From positions 64,415,546-64,479,545 of the forward strand of contig CM071600.1 in the NCBI GenBank assembly GCA_036435485.1: a stretch of DNA of 64,000 nucleotides, given 5' to 3'. The notes under the pieces are model-generated. The model was not told where the DNA came from and did not search any database. It saw only the letters and a program-made list of their open reading frames with translations. The DNA comes from Saposhnikovia divaricata (Eukaryota > Streptophyta > Magnoliopsida > Apiales > Apiaceae). Numbering within the stretch: the first letter of the stretch is position 1; each line of letters begins with the position of its first letter. The position numbers and the translations under genes are program-made. Below are positions 35,297 through 47,234 of this stretch, one piece after another.

Positions 35297-35926
35297 GAAA
35301 GTAAAGAAGCAATGAAATAAAAAAATAATTGGGGCTTAAGATTTGTTGTTTTTTTGTTAATTAAGATTTGGATTTTTTCCTCAGACTATATACTTTTGTC
35401 CATCTGTTCTATCTGATTTTAGAGGTAGACATTTAAATGTTACAAAAATATAAAATGTTACAGTACTCATAATTCATCCTTCAAATTCTTGGAGTCAGCC
35501 TCTGTACTTTCCTTGGCCTCAGGCTCGGAGTCTGGGGATGTTGTAGTTGTAGCTGGTTTCTGGAGCTTAAATGGGACAGATGCATGTTTCTTAAGGAATT
35601 TGTAAAATGTTACCACTGTTCGATAAACATCTACAGTAATAGGATCGAAGCTTTTGTTTCAAGTTTTGAAAATTGTTGTATGAATACTTTTGGATGATTA
35701 ATGTTTTTATGGTAGAACTACCTTTTTAATTAATTTGTAATACTTTCTTATTTTTAAATTATTCGATTTGAAAACCGAAACAGAACTGATAAAACCGAAC
35801 CGAGATTTTAAAACCGACCGATGGTTCGGTTGCGGTTCCGATTTTCAATTTTTAAAACCGAGGACTTCCGGTTTCGGTTCCGGTTTTACCCAAAAACCGA
35901 ACCGAACCGGGGTTTGCTCTCCCCTA
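35011..35926. mobile_element. Non-autonomous hAT element with captured exon
   Basis: A 916-bp element. Its ends are TAGGGGTGAGCAAA and, inverted, TAGGGGAGAGCAAA. The target CCTGTAGG is duplicated perfectly at 35003-35010 and 35927-35934. Eight-base duplications and TAGGG-type ends identify hAT. Both subterminal regions consist of many AACCG/CGGTT repeats, typical of transposase-binding zones. No transposase is encoded. Positions 35467-35652 hold a host-like coding segment. It sits in the gag gene of the Tat-like element. Confidence 0.93.
35467..35652 (-). pseudogene. Captured last exon, PDI-like, ending KDEL
   Basis: On the minus strand a 61-codon frame runs from SFDPITVDVYRTVV through FYKFLKKHASVPFKLQKPA and an acidic Ser/Thr/Glu tail to NLKDEL and a stop. 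KDEL at the C-terminus is the retention signal of proteins of the endoplasmic reticulum lumen. The arrangement, a helix FYKFLKKHA followed by PFKLQKPA and an acidic tail, resembles the region after the last thioredoxin domain of plant protein disulfide isomerase-like proteins of the PDIL1-3/1-4 group. It is a fragment without promoter or thioredoxin active site, carried by the hAT element. The family call rests on memory of the family, not on a search. Confidence 0.65.
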
Positions 35927-35934
35927 CCTGTAGG

Positions 35935-37036
35935 GTCTCACCCTCCTTCTGCTATATGTTCTCCAGGGTGGATACAGGAGGTGCATAGAGCATGGAGGAC
36001 TGAAATTGCTTAATAAAAATGTCCACGAACTGCTCCCAAGAGTAGCTTAGAGAACAACTGTTGGGCACTACCCCTCAACGAGGCCACGAACAACCTGCAC
36101 CTAGCTAATAGCGAGACCTGGTACACATCTATATCATTGTTGAATCGAATAATAAACTCTGCAGGGTCAGTGTCCCCATTATAAGTCATATCTGGTTTAC
36201 TACTCCAGAATATAGTGGGAAGCGGAGTGGTCCTGATCTCTTGAGTGAAAGGCATGGCCGGACCCATGGGGTTAATGATCCCCTTATCTGCATTCCTCTT
36301 ATCCAAGGCCTTCTTTAGCTCCTCAAGCTCGTAGTCTCCAACCTTGGTGTTCTTATCTTCAACTTTTTTTCCATTTCCAGTGCTGTCATGGTGGGTTTGG
36401 GACTTCTTGGGAGCACTAGACTCCTCTTGATCCTTCTTGCAATTCTTCTCTTTGTGATTCAGGGGGTCAGGTTTGTACTTATGGGACCGCTCACACTCTC
36501 GATGAGAAGAGGGGGTCGTTCTGAACCTTGGCTCCAAGCCTGGGATCGATTATCCTTCTTGTCAGCTGTAAGTTTTCCAAGCTTGAGGCGGAGATCATGC
36601 TCAGCTAACTTCTCTCCAAGACGATCAAAGACACTAACTAACCTCCCTTAGATGAGGCGGCCTCATTCTGCAACCCCTCCTTTGTCTTTGTAGTCTCTAC
36701 ATCCTCCTCCCACTCGATGTCTTCATAGGAGTAAGGGTTTGTTTGATCCGTAACAACATCATCAAATTCATCCAAGAGTTTCTTGGTTGGACCCTTACTG
36801 CTCTCCTCCTGATAGGACTTGGGCCCCTTCCTGGTATTCCTCTTCGCGCCCCTTGAGCTATACCGCTTCTTCACTCTAGTCATCCTTTCTTGCACTGCTG
36901 ACACCTTCTCAGGCCCATCCTCGCTTCTGGAGGGATCGCCTTTGGGTATCTTGTGCGACCCCGGGGTCTCCCCATTGTTGTGCCCTCCGTTCATCTTCTT
37001 GTTCGACTTAGTCATCTTTCTCCCAATATGATGACT
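35935..37036 (-). pseudogene. Gag, N-terminal part (Tat-like), frameshifted
   Basis: The minus strand after the primer site gives a basic, Lys/Gly-rich start (KMTKSNKKMNGG) to about 36638. A frameshifted stretch follows (FDRLGEKLAEHDLRLKL, about 36560-36630), then 36537-36010 with the Gag domain: DPAEFIIRFNNDIDVYQVS and LLARCRLFVASLRGSAQQLF. The block SWEQFVDIFIKQF follows in another frame near 36000 and runs into the hAT element. At least two frameshifts and a stop make it a pseudogene. Confidence 0.85.
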
Positions 37037-37057
37037 GGCCCTCCTTCTAGCGCCAAA
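37037..37057 (-). other. Primer-binding site candidate of Tat-like element
   Basis: The minus strand directly after the 5' LTR reads TTTGGCGCTAGAAGGAGGG. A TGGCGC start is usual for plant gypsy primer sites. I cannot assign the tRNA with confidence. Confidence 0.55.
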
Positions 37058-38042
37058 TGTTATAGGGAGAATATTGTATAACAATATTTTGGAGGTTTGC
37101 TGGAATCACGGAGCAAAATACAGATATTCTGCTAAGAACACGAAGAACATGGAAGGAGATTGGTGATTTTTTGTGACTGATCTTGTTTGTTGATTCGTTG
37201 AATGTCAGAGAAAACTGTTTATTCTCTGTTGCTGCCAACTGTCAATCATCCATAACAAGGTGCCTACGTACCCTATTTATAGAGTCAAGCCATACGTAGT
37301 TCTTAGAGAAGAAGTTACCTAGACGGGCTAGGTTTTTTGGAGATTCATCTTGGCCCAAGTTTACTCACTTTTGGCCTGATGTTAATAGTGTACTAGCCCA
37401 ATTCCACTCACTTTTGGGCTGATGCTAAAAGTCCATTAATTATGCTCATGACCCATGGCCCAATAAAGGTTACCTATGGCTAACATGATGCTAGAATCAC
37501 ATGGCCTCACTGGCAAGGCTAATGGAAAAACTACGTGGCCTCGCATGCGACCTTACTGGGCTTAGTCATGCGAGGTGATCCCACGCTATGGAGATAATCA
37601 AACTCATGCGACCACACTGGGCTTAACTATATCTACTCATGCGACCTCGCTGGCTTAGCTATGAGCCATCATATCTACTCATGCGACCTCGCTGGGCTTA
37701 GTTATGAACCTTCATAAGAGTATTTTAGGCCTCGCTGGACTTCTAGGCCTCGCTGGACCTCTAGCCTTCATAAGAGTATTCTAGGCCTTGCTGGACCTCT
37801 AGGCCTCGCTGGACCTTGCAGAGAAATGTGATAGATGTTATCCCATACTAGGGACTGCTAGCGAACTTGACCCACAGCTTGGGGTCGTAAACTTCCATAT
37901 TGTGCTTGATAGTATATTGGACTGACTCCTGGTGGTGGATTTTAATGACCCAATCTTCATATCTAGGCCCATTATGAGTTGTGGACCACTATTTCAGCTC
38001 ATTAGGCCTGCTTAGGGCTTATGCCAAGATTTGGGCATAACA
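37058..38042 (-). repeat. 5' LTR of Tat-like element
   Basis: A 985-bp partner of 19176-20143, with one more AGGCCTCGCTGGACCTCT-type unit. Target copy AAGCA follows at 38043-38047. A minus-strand TATA box lies at 37274-37281. Confidence 0.9.
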
Positions 38043-39005
38043 AAGCATAAGAAGGATCTTATCCATAATTTTGGTCACTGTACTACCAAATTAATCTCAA
38101 CCGTTGATCTAATATTTTTAAAAATAGACTATCAAGATTATATCATATTAAAAGGAAAATTATAATATAGAAAGGATATTATTAAAATAGGAGAAAATTA
38201 TAATATGAAAAGGATATATTTAAAAAGGATACAATTGAATTTTATTTATTTTTTTGTTAATATTAAAAAAAAGTTCATATTTACTATTTGGGCTCTATCT
38301 GAAGATCTATAATTCAGATTTGGATGATTTTACAACTCACGCGAATGTCATAAAATTATCTTTAATTTATTGATGATTTAACAATTATTATCGAAAGGGA
38401 AACACTCATAATCTCAATAGAAATTATAATTACGAATTTTTACATTAATCCTATTCATTATAAAAAACCTACATTGATAATTATATTCAATGTTAGAAAA
38501 CCAAATTATATATGATTTAAAGCATTGACATACATTTTTTCATCTTTCAGTATAAATACACTTTTTAATTTACATGTTAAAAATTTTTTTTTTTTTGCAA
38601 AATCTAACGTTTTTCATCTATTTATTTATTTTATGATCTAACGGTTCTTATTTATTTTGTCATATTGAATACCAGATTATCGACTACCAAAATTTTGGAC
38701 AAAATCACTCTTACACTTATTTTTAAAACTGTATTTTGTAGTTAGTATAACTATCTTCAAATAATAAGAAAGGTATTTTGATAATCAAAATGAAATATAA
38801 AGAGATTTCGTAAATCGAATAGAATTTTCAACATAAAAAATCGTCGATTTCTTATCTCTTTTGTTTCTGCATAGTTTTAATTGGAAAGTAATTTTTAAAC
38901 CATCACTAAATTAAAGATTAGTTTGTTAATTTCATTTGGGCTGTAAAATCGTCAAAATCAAATTTTAATAATTCAAGATGTAACACAAATATTAAATTAA
39001 ACGTG
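38043..39005. other. AT-rich spacer, possible old MITE
   Basis: No gene. The ends are weakly inverted: GATCTTATCCATAATTTTGG near 38054 against ACCAAAATTTTGGACAAAATC near 38682-38702. This could be the relic of a MULE-like MITE, but no target duplication is seen. Confidence 0.3.
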
Positions 39006-39529
39006 ATATATATATTGGGGGCTACTCCAATACAAACCTCCTTAAAATACAAACCTACAAACCAAGCATAATCTAATATTTCAAGCTAATCTAATGACCA
39101 AACTAGGGGTACCCCAATACAAAAAATGTTTAAAATACTTGGCTCTATCCAACAAAAAAAAAACATTGTTCACGTGATGACGTGGCAGTGATTTCACTGG
39201 TTAACGGTGCTTCGCACCTTCTTGTACGGCGCTTCGCGCCTTTATCATTCTAAAGTTGTAAGGAATGGCAATCAATGGTAAAGGCAATAGACGATTGACG
39301 GGTGTGTCGAGAGCCTTCGGCCCTCATGACTACCTAACTCATCCGTTTACTGTCTTAAATGCTTCGCATTTCCACGGCAAGATTTTTTTTTTTGTTGGAT
39401 AGAGCCAATTATTTTAAGCATTTTTTGTGAAGGTACCCTTGGCGGGAACCTTAGAATAGATGAAATATAATTAATTTAGTGTTGGTTTGTAGGTTTGTAT
39501 TTTAAAAGTGGTTTGTATTTGAACACTTG

Positions 39530-39531
<2 letters not shown>
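39006..39531. mobile_element. Foldback element 1, TA-microsatellite flanked
   Basis: A 516-bp element (39016-39531) between a TA run at 39006-39015 and another at 39532-39560. Outer inverted ends consist of ATACAAACC sub-repeats (left 39033-39063, right 39483-39523 inverted). An inner inverted pair of about 60 bp (39104-39165 and 39382-39442) brackets a core with GTTCACGTGATGACGTGGCA. The layout matches element 3 along its whole length in the opposite orientation. About 200 bp in the middle (39195-39385) are extra and hold several CTTCG palindromes. No coding capacity. Confidence 0.75.
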
Positions 39532-39563
<32 letters not shown>

Positions 39564-40708
39564 CAAATAGAAACCGATCATAAACTAGAAACTAATATCA
39601 ATTACTAATATTTTATAAATTTAATGAAATTTGTACCACGCATTATGTTACTATCTCGTCATTAGTCTTTTACACCCGTCAATCTCCCCATTCACATTCC
39701 CCCATCCTATCTATACAAACATATACATACATCCTGTATATAATGACCTTGAGCTTCATTTCGTTCACCACTGTCTCCATCTTTGTCACCACATTAATAA
39801 TCGCTTCCATGTCATCACTGTGATTAACATAACTTAATCCACCTCCAATTATTCATCACTTTCAGACCCCTCTTTCTCATCACCAACATTGTTTACTTCA
39901 CTTTCGACAGCATCTACACACTATCACCATTAACGCCTGTAATAGTCACCAACAATTATAATGATGCAAATCATCATTTTTCTTACAACTATAATTATGA
40001 ATAGTGATTGCAAGTCACAAATCACTAATTTTGCTAAATTCGATAATATAAATTAGTGGTCTGATTAATACAAATTAGTGATATATGTAATACGAATTAG
40101 TGATTTTTGTCGTACATAATAGTGATTTTGCTGTACAAATTAGTAATTATTTAAATCTGGTTATTTATTGTTCTTGTATTGGATATAAATCATGATGATT
40201 ATGGTGATAGCCTTGATGAAGAAAGTCGTAGTGGAGTTAAATGGAGAGAAAGTTGTGATCATCCTATTGATCTTAAGTTGCTTTGTTTTTATTTTCTCGA
40301 AATTTGAGTTTTTAATCGACTGTGAAGGGTTGAGTTTGGTTGTGATCTCAAGAGTTGCCGGCGGTAATGGGTGGTGTTGCCGCTGTTAATCGGAGGTGAT
40401 GACTTATGTTGTGTACATATGTATTGTAACGCCCCCAAAATCCGGGGTCAGAAGATTTGGTCGTCACGAGAAAATCCTCAAAATAAAACATTTGTTTAAT
40501 AATAATCATTCACTTGTGATTGTCCAACACTGGAAATATAACATCTGTAACCCCAACATACCAAGATCTTTTAAGGTTATAGGGCTAGAAACAAGAATCC
40601 AAATTCCATTAAATAGAAAGTATTCCTTCTTTACAACATTCTCTTTGATCAAACCTTAAACCACTAGTGTAACTTCGATAAGAAGTACGCCAGGCTAACT
40701 AGACCATT

Positions 40709-40710
40709 AC

Positions 40711-40792
<82 letters not shown>
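40709..40792. repeat. (AAT)n microsatellite
   Basis: An uninterrupted run of about 28 AAT units inside the solo LTR. A shorter run lies at 44936-44965. Confidence 0.95.
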
Positions 40793-40795
<3 letters not shown>

Positions 40796-43700
40796 TTAGA
40801 ACTCAATTATATAAAATAGATCTTACACTAAATGCAGACATCCTGAGCCAAGTCATCTTCGAAATAGCATCACGCCTATTCTCTTTCTGAACTGTGCGGA
40901 TAAGTCTCGCCAAACTACCTTACTGAAATGTTAGAATTACAACAGCAAGTATGAGCGAAAGAAATGCTCAGCAAGTGTATAAAATTTTTGATACAAAAAC
41001 CGAGATAAGTGGGGTATAAAATCAACTGAAATGTAAAACAGTTTATAGAGAAAACTGAATCAACAACTGTGATATAATTCAAATCATCACTGAAATCATT
41101 TGGCATGTCATAAAAATGAATCATCTGCCAACTCACAATATATAATAGCCATTCGGGCGATATGGATTGGATATACATAACTGAAACACCATTGCCCCCT
41201 GATAAGGTTCAAAAGCAATGGGACCCTTTATACTCCACTGGTACAGCTATACCCGTGTGTATAATTCGGATTTCATGAGGGTACCAAAATAGGCAAGTAA
41301 TGTTAGCCTATAGGAAGATGGAATGGTTACCATATCCTCCTTAAATATTGCTGGACCATGACAGCAATCATGGCCTCCTACGCTTTACCATTTTCCAATC
41401 CAATAGAGCAATTTCCGAATTCAACAGGAAATGCTTAGTTTCACATACAGTTCACATCCATATTATTTACTACGATAATAAGGATATGAAGAGTTTATCT
41501 TAAACAATTCCCCACATCAAGGGTACCAATATCAAGTAACTTTGTTCGCACAAAAATATTTAAGAATCACAAATAGCTCTGAGCAATAACTATTTGTCAT
41601 GATATGAATAAATGAAACAGAAAATAAAAAGTGTTTAGGATGATCAAGAAAATACTTACCTCAGATCCTTAGCAAATACGTAACACCGAAGTAATACAAC
41701 TATCTTCTTCTATTTTACGGCATCAAAATTTTCTATTTCAATCATTCGTTGGTTTGACGCTCTTGCGATTGTCACGAGTCTGATCCGCTGACATCGAGCC
41801 CGCGCGTCTACTTCTATAGTCAAACATAAGCTAGTAATTCAGTCTTCAGACGAAAATTCTGACATTCTATAAACGCTTGCAAACTTACTTCGAATGTATT
41901 AATAATGCTTACCAATATCTACGACGGAAGAAAATAATTGGAAATATCCCCTTTGAACATAGGCATTTTCCCGGTGTTAAGACACCTCACAATAAATCCA
42001 ACAATCCACAAATAATACTGTATCCATCTCCACCATTTTCATAACCCACAAAGAATACCACATCTATCTCCAACCCTCTTCATTATATCTCCGCTGACAA
42101 ACCTAAGTCAATACTTACCAATTAATCCTCGATAAAGAAATAGAAATATAATTACAATGCTTAACCCTCGAAGTAAACACTTCGATAATTCACATCGCAC
42201 GTAAAGAGACTAATAAATAGATCAAATAATCACATAGCACGTTGATCAGATCATAAAAAGATTTTATCCAATATTTTTAAAACAGAAAACGGGTCAAAAT
42301 CCTAATTATCGGATATAACCGACTCAATAAAAAGGTTTGGTAAAAAAAAAAGTCGATCCAAATTTAAAAGTTGAATTGTAACTTAAAACTATTTTTATAA
42401 GAACCGGGTCATTTTTCTAATTCCAGAAATACTTTTCTCGTTGAAAACGGACAAACGGTTTAATTAATACGCAATTAATAAGAATAATTCAATTAATAAT
42501 TAAATTAATTGAATATTCAAATTAATTATTTATTAATCAACTCATAAAAAAATAAATCTTAAAATTTTAAAAATATTTTTATCACTCCCGGATTATTTTT
42601 AGAATTTTAAAACAATTTTATTTCATTTTAAACAAATAAAGAAATAAATATTAAAGATAAAATAATATTTATAAAATAAATAAATTATTTTATTTTCCAA
42701 AATAATTAAATTTGATTATTTCTCATCATATTTAAATAATATTTAAATAATTAAATTAATTGATTATTATTAATTAATCAATCAATTTGAATTAATTAAG
42801 ATATTAGCTAAATAGATTTAAAATAATCAAATAAAAAAATTACGAATTAAAAATTTTTTTTAAAATTTTAAAACTATTTTTCGAAATTAAAAATAATTTT
42901 TTGAAATTTAAAAATAATTTTTCGAATTTTTAAAAGTATTTTTCGAATTTCTAAAAATAAAATTCGAATTTATAAATAATTTTGAAAAATAATTTTCCAA
43001 AACCATTTTTCAAAATTGGATTTTCAGATTTTAAGGATTAAACAGGTAATATTCATCACCATCTTCACTTGAATACTCCAAGAACACCACCACCATTAAT
43101 GGAGGTTGCCCAGTTTTCCGGTCACCGGAAATATTTTCCGGCAACCTCCGGTCATGCTCAAAACGTACCAATTGTTACGTTTTTAAGTACCAAACTAACT
43201 CCAAATCACATTCTAAACTCAATTATACCATTCATTAATTCCCAGATTCGACCAAACTAAAAATCCGGCCAAAAATCAAACTAAACTCCGGCCAAAAACG
43301 TTTTTCTACAATTCGAAACCAAATTGTATGTTTAACATCACAAAATGAAGCTTATAACTCATATAATCTAACCCCTAACACCTTACATACAAACAATCAA
43401 CACAAGCTTTGCAAGAATGATTTGAAATTGAGCATAAACTAACAAACTTGAATATCACAATCCGACTATAGAATGATACAATTAACTACATGAATCGACT
43501 CTAAATCATCATATAAAGCTATTGGAATCATCAAAACAACCGGAAAATCACTCAATCAAAAAGTCCTAAATTAGGCTCAAGAACCCTAATTTTCGAATTG
43601 ATTAAACTAGCAATTGAACAATGAAATTGAACATATAATTGGACTCCTGGAATCAATATGAAGCTATACAAACCATCAATTCAACCGGAAAAGCAAAGAA

Positions 43701-43984
43701 TTAAAAAGCCCCAAATTCTAACATGAACCCTAGTTTTGCAGAATTAAAGAAAAATTGATATAAAATCGAAAATTTACCCTCTGATGAAATTGATTGAAGA
43801 TTATGAAACTAGAGATCAAGAGCTTTGATTCGAGAATAAGAACAACAAAATCCGATATCAGAATCACTTTCAAATTCAGCCTTGATCCTCAAGAACAGGA
43901 GAGAGAAAATATTTATTTTTATGTTTATTGATATATAAAAACTGATTTTTATGAATTTTTAATAAATAAAAAAAAATCTGATTG

Positions 43985-43995
43985 CTATTTATATA
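43985..43995 (-). promoter_or_regulatory. TATA box of solo LTR
   Basis: The minus strand reads TATATAAATAG. It lies about 1 kb from the LTR start on that strand and is followed by CT-rich leader-like sequence. Confidence 0.5.
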
Positions 43996-44930
43996 ACTCA
44001 AAAATTAATACCCCAAAAATATTTTTAACCCCTAATTAAAATTATTAAGCCTTAAAAATAATTTTTATGGGATAAAAATGTAAAAATTTTATTTTTAAAC
44101 AAATGTAATATAAATATCAAAATTTCCCAAAAATTATGAATATTACAAAAATTACAAAATAAATTATTTTTAAATACCCTAATATTATATAAAAATAATT
44201 TTATCAAAAACAGGGTCTCGAATTCAGTATAGGGGCTGGATCCGGAAATTAAAATGCGAAATAATTGTATTCTAAAAATATAAAAATTACAGAAAAATAG
44301 AATAAAATATTTTATGCTACACAGAAGTCACATAACACGTATGTGATAATTTTCCTATTTAATAAAAATCATAATGCGTTTAAATGCATTAAAAATAAAT
44401 AAGCACACAGTAAATTAAACTAAAAATATATTTTTATATAATAAATTACACATAATTTTTCCCGATTGATCAAAAATATAAAATACAAAATTTTGAAATA
44501 TTTTCATAATGCACCCAAATATTAAAGGGGCACGGATAAGATACCGGGTAAAATTTTAGTATGAGAAAAATATAGTTTTGATCCTTAAAATTCTAAAATA
44601 ATCTCAAGTTACCAAAAATGTGAAAATACTAAATTTTAAACATTTTAATAATTTATACAAATAAAACTTTTGTACACGGGTAGAATATCGGGTATAATTT
44701 TTGTACCAATAAAATACCAACTTGATCCATAAAATTTTAAAACAAACTCAATTTATCACTATTGATAAAAATATAAATTTTTAATAAAATAAACATTTTA
44801 CTAACGTGGACAGTACCAAATCCAGTCTACCCGAATAACATATTAACAATTAAACACATAACTGCATTCAAATTAAAATTAAATATTCACAATCTTATTA
44901 TTCCTTTATGGAAAACCAATAAAATATTTA

Positions 44931-44967
<37 letters not shown>

Positions 44968-45118
44968 CCGGAAAAATTGGGGTTGTTACATGTATAGTCG
45001 TGGTGTGGCCTGTATGGATACATAAATTTTTAAGAAGACAGAAAGTTAGAAACAAACTAATACATATTTGGGTTTATACTAATTTACGAATATAACCCTA
45101 GTTTCTAGTTTTTAGATT

Positions 45119-45725
45119 TGTTAGATATAATTGATGTGATTTAATGTCAGTGTTTAAGTGTTACAGGTAAAGAGAGTTTAACTTGTTAATGAAAGCAGTT
45201 GTAATAGAGTTTGAGTATACGCTGATTGCTGGAAGCGCAAACGCTGACAGAGGAAAGCGTAAACACTGATAGCTGAATACATGGAAGCGCAAACACTGTT
45301 AGCATGGAGAGAACAGAGTTTGCTAAAGTCTGTCTACTGGGAGCGTCTACAAGTCAACAGAGTTTGAAGATTAATTTAATATTAATATGGAAGCAATATC
45401 TTTGAAGATTGGATAGCTATCAAAGAGATTGAGTTGACTTAGAAGACGTGTAGCAATCGTAATTGATATCAATTGTATAGCTTAATTTTAGGAGAATCAA
45501 TTTACGATTGTACGTAGCTGTATATCTTATAAATATAGTTAGGTTAACCCTAGAAGGGTATCCATCGTGAACGAATAACATTCTTGTAACCTAAGCAGCT
45601 CTCTGTGATACTTTACATCACCGAGAGAGGAATTATTTATTCCAAACAGTTTTAAGAGTTAAAACGTGTGTTCTTGTTACTTATTCATACAATACTTGAT
45701 TATATATTGTGTATTCGACCTAACA
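45119..45725 (+). repeat. 5' LTR of copia element
   Basis: 607 bp, TGTTAGATATA...CCTAACA. Three spaced copies of GGAAGCGCAAACRCTG or close variants lie at 45231, 45252 and 45282. A TATA box TATAAATA sits at 45528-45535. Confidence 0.95.
45528..45535 (+). promoter_or_regulatory. TATA box of copia LTR
   Basis: TATAAATA within CTTATAAATATAG. The 3' LTR has the same box with one downstream substitution. Transcription would start about 30 bp later, in R. Confidence 0.65.
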
Positions 45726-45727
45726 AG

Positions 45728-45739
45728 TGGTATCAGAGC
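45728..45739 (+). other. Primer-binding site, initiator tRNA-Met
   Basis: TGGTATCAGAGC, two bases after the 5' LTR, is the standard plant copia primer site. Confidence 0.95.
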
Positions 45740-45788
45740 CAAATCTGTTACTTTATTACAGTTAAAGATCCAAACGCAATAGTAATCA

Positions 45789-47234
45789 ATGGCAGAGATA
45801 CCTCCACCATCTGAGAAAGCTCCTACTACTGTTAGTAGGTATGAAACAATTAGGGTTCCTATACTAAGGCCATTAGAGTATGCAATTTGGAAGGTGAAGA
45901 TGACCATGTTTCTGGAGGCTACAGATCCAGAATATCTGGACAGAATTTATGAAGGTCCTCACAAACCTACAAAGTTATCTACTGCTGCTACCGGTGAGGA
46001 ATCAAAAGTTATTCCAAAAGAGAAGAAAGATCTAACTGCTGAGGATCTTTCATCTATTGCAAAGGATGCGAAGGTAAGGCATTTACTTCACAGTGCGTTA
46101 GACAATGTTATGTCTAATAAAGTGATAAACTGCACAACTGCAAAGGAGATATGGGATGCACTTGAGGTTAGATGTCAAGGAACTCTTGCAATTAAGAAGA
46201 ACAGAAGGAACATACTCACTCAGGAGTATGAGCATTTTGAGGCAAGATCTGATGAAACCATGACAGAAACATTTGACAGATTCTGTAAACTGCTCAATGA
46301 TTTGTCATTGGTGGACAAAGAGTATGATTTAGAAGATTCAAATCTCAAGTTTCTTCTCTCTTTACCTGAAAAGTGGGATGTGAAAACAACCACTATAAGA
46401 GATAATTATGAACTTGGTGAAACAGAAATTGATGAAATTTATGGACTACTCAAAACCCATGAATTGGAATTGGAGCAAAGAAACAAAAGATCTAGTAGAA
46501 AGTCAAAGTCTGTTGCTCTTAAGGCTGAGGAGAAACCATCAAAGAAGGAAGCATCAAGAAGAAAGGCAAAAGGAAAAGCTTTAGTCATTCATTCAGAGAA
46601 TGAGTCATCAAACACTGATGTTGACTCAAACACAGATGAATCATCTGATTCTGAAGATGATGAGGAGATGATGCAAATGGCTGCATTGATGGTAAAGACC
46701 TTCAAGAAGATGGGATACAAGAACTTCAAGAAGGGAAAGAGATTCTCCAAGGACTACTCAAAGTTTGACAAGAAGAATTTCAAGAAATCTGAGGGAAAGG
46801 ACTTCAAATCTGGTAAGAAAGATAAGTCTGAGATTCAATGCTACAAATGTAAGGAGATGGGTCACTATGCTCCTGAGTGCAAGAAGGGTAAAACTGAAAA
46901 GGCACTCTACACCAAAGGCAGAGATTGGGCAGACACTTCAGATTCAGATGAGGAAGTCAACTATGCTCTCATGGCTACTACTAAGACTGAAAATGATGAT
47001 CTCAAGGTACCTCCAACTACCTATGCTTATAACACTGATGATATAACTGAATTGAGAATTTATCTTAAAGCATTGCATATCAGTTATAGGGATCAGACTT
47101 TAGAAAATGAAAGGATAAAGTCTGAGTGTTCTCAACTCAAAGAAAGAAATAAACTTGTTGAGGAACAGCTAGAGAACATGAATAAAATTCAAAAAGAGAG
47201 AGATGATGCAGTGTTTATTGACAGGAGTTGCTAG
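45789..47234 (+). CDS. gag: Gag of copia element
   Basis: 481 residues from an ATG at 45789. The first 230 residues form a copia-type Gag domain (YAIWKVKMTMFLEATDPEYL; the block AKEIWDALEVRCQG; EYEHFEARSDETMTETFDRF). A Lys-rich basic region and an acidic Ser/Asp stretch follow. One zinc knuckle, CYKCKEMGHYAPEC, sits at residues about 350-363. The last 80 residues begin a coiled coil that is cut by a stop at 47232-47234. The same coiled coil continues at once in the -1 frame (next entry), so the frame was probably broken by a small indel. Gag would form particles and bind RNA. Confidence 0.93.
   Translation: MAEIPPPSEKAPTTVSRYETIRVPILRPLEYAIWKVKMTMFLEATDPEYLDRIYEGPHKPTKLSTAATGEESKVIPKEKKDLTAEDLSSIAKDAKVRHLLHSALDNVMSNKVINCTTAKEIWDALEVRCQGTLAIKKNRRNILTQEYEHFEARSDETMTETFDRFCKLLNDLSLVDKEYDLEDSNLKFLLSLPEKWDVKTTTIRDNYELGETEIDEIYGLLKTHELELEQRNKRSSRKSKSVALKAEEKPSKKEASRRKAKGKALVIHSENESSNTDVDSNTDESSDSEDDEEMMQMAALMVKTFKKMGYKNFKKGKRFSKDYSKFDKKNFKKSEGKDFKSGKKDKSEIQCYKCKEMGHYAPECKKGKTEKALYTKGRDWADTSDSDEEVNYALMATTKTENDDLKVPPTTYAYNTDDITELRIYLKALHISYRDQTLENERIKSECSQLKERNKLVEEQLENMNKIQKERDDAVFIDRSC

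Larger units (their letters stand above)
19176..38042 (-). mobile_element. Tat-like Ty3/gypsy element, decayed and multiply interrupted
   Basis: A complete insertion on the minus strand: LTRs at 19176-20143 and 37058-38042, ends TGTTATGCCC...CTATAACA, and exact 5-bp target copies AAGCA at 19171-19175 and 38043-38047. Gag remains lie next to the right-hand (5') LTR. Pol remains include a second RNase H-like domain ahead of integrase, which marks the Tat branch. Protease and most of the reverse transcriptase are missing: only 314 bp separate gag from the next inserted element. Insertions are a solo LTR (21160-24630), a non-autonomous LTR element (26447-34164) and a hAT element (35011-35926). 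The LTRs differ by substitutions and a net 17 bp, so this is older than its passengers. Confidence 0.92.
40425..44990 (-). mobile_element. Solo LTR, 4.6 kb
   Basis: A single 4566-bp LTR with exact 5-bp target copies TGTAT at 40420-40424 and 44991-44995. The plus-strand ends are TGTAACGCCCCCAAAATCC and GGGGTTGTTACA. A minus-strand TATA box (TATATAAATAG at 43985-43995), followed by leader-like sequence, suggests minus orientation. It contains (AAT)n at 40709-40792 and 44936-44965. No domains are present: the internal part was lost by recombination between LTRs. Same lineage as 21160-24630. Confidence 0.9.
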
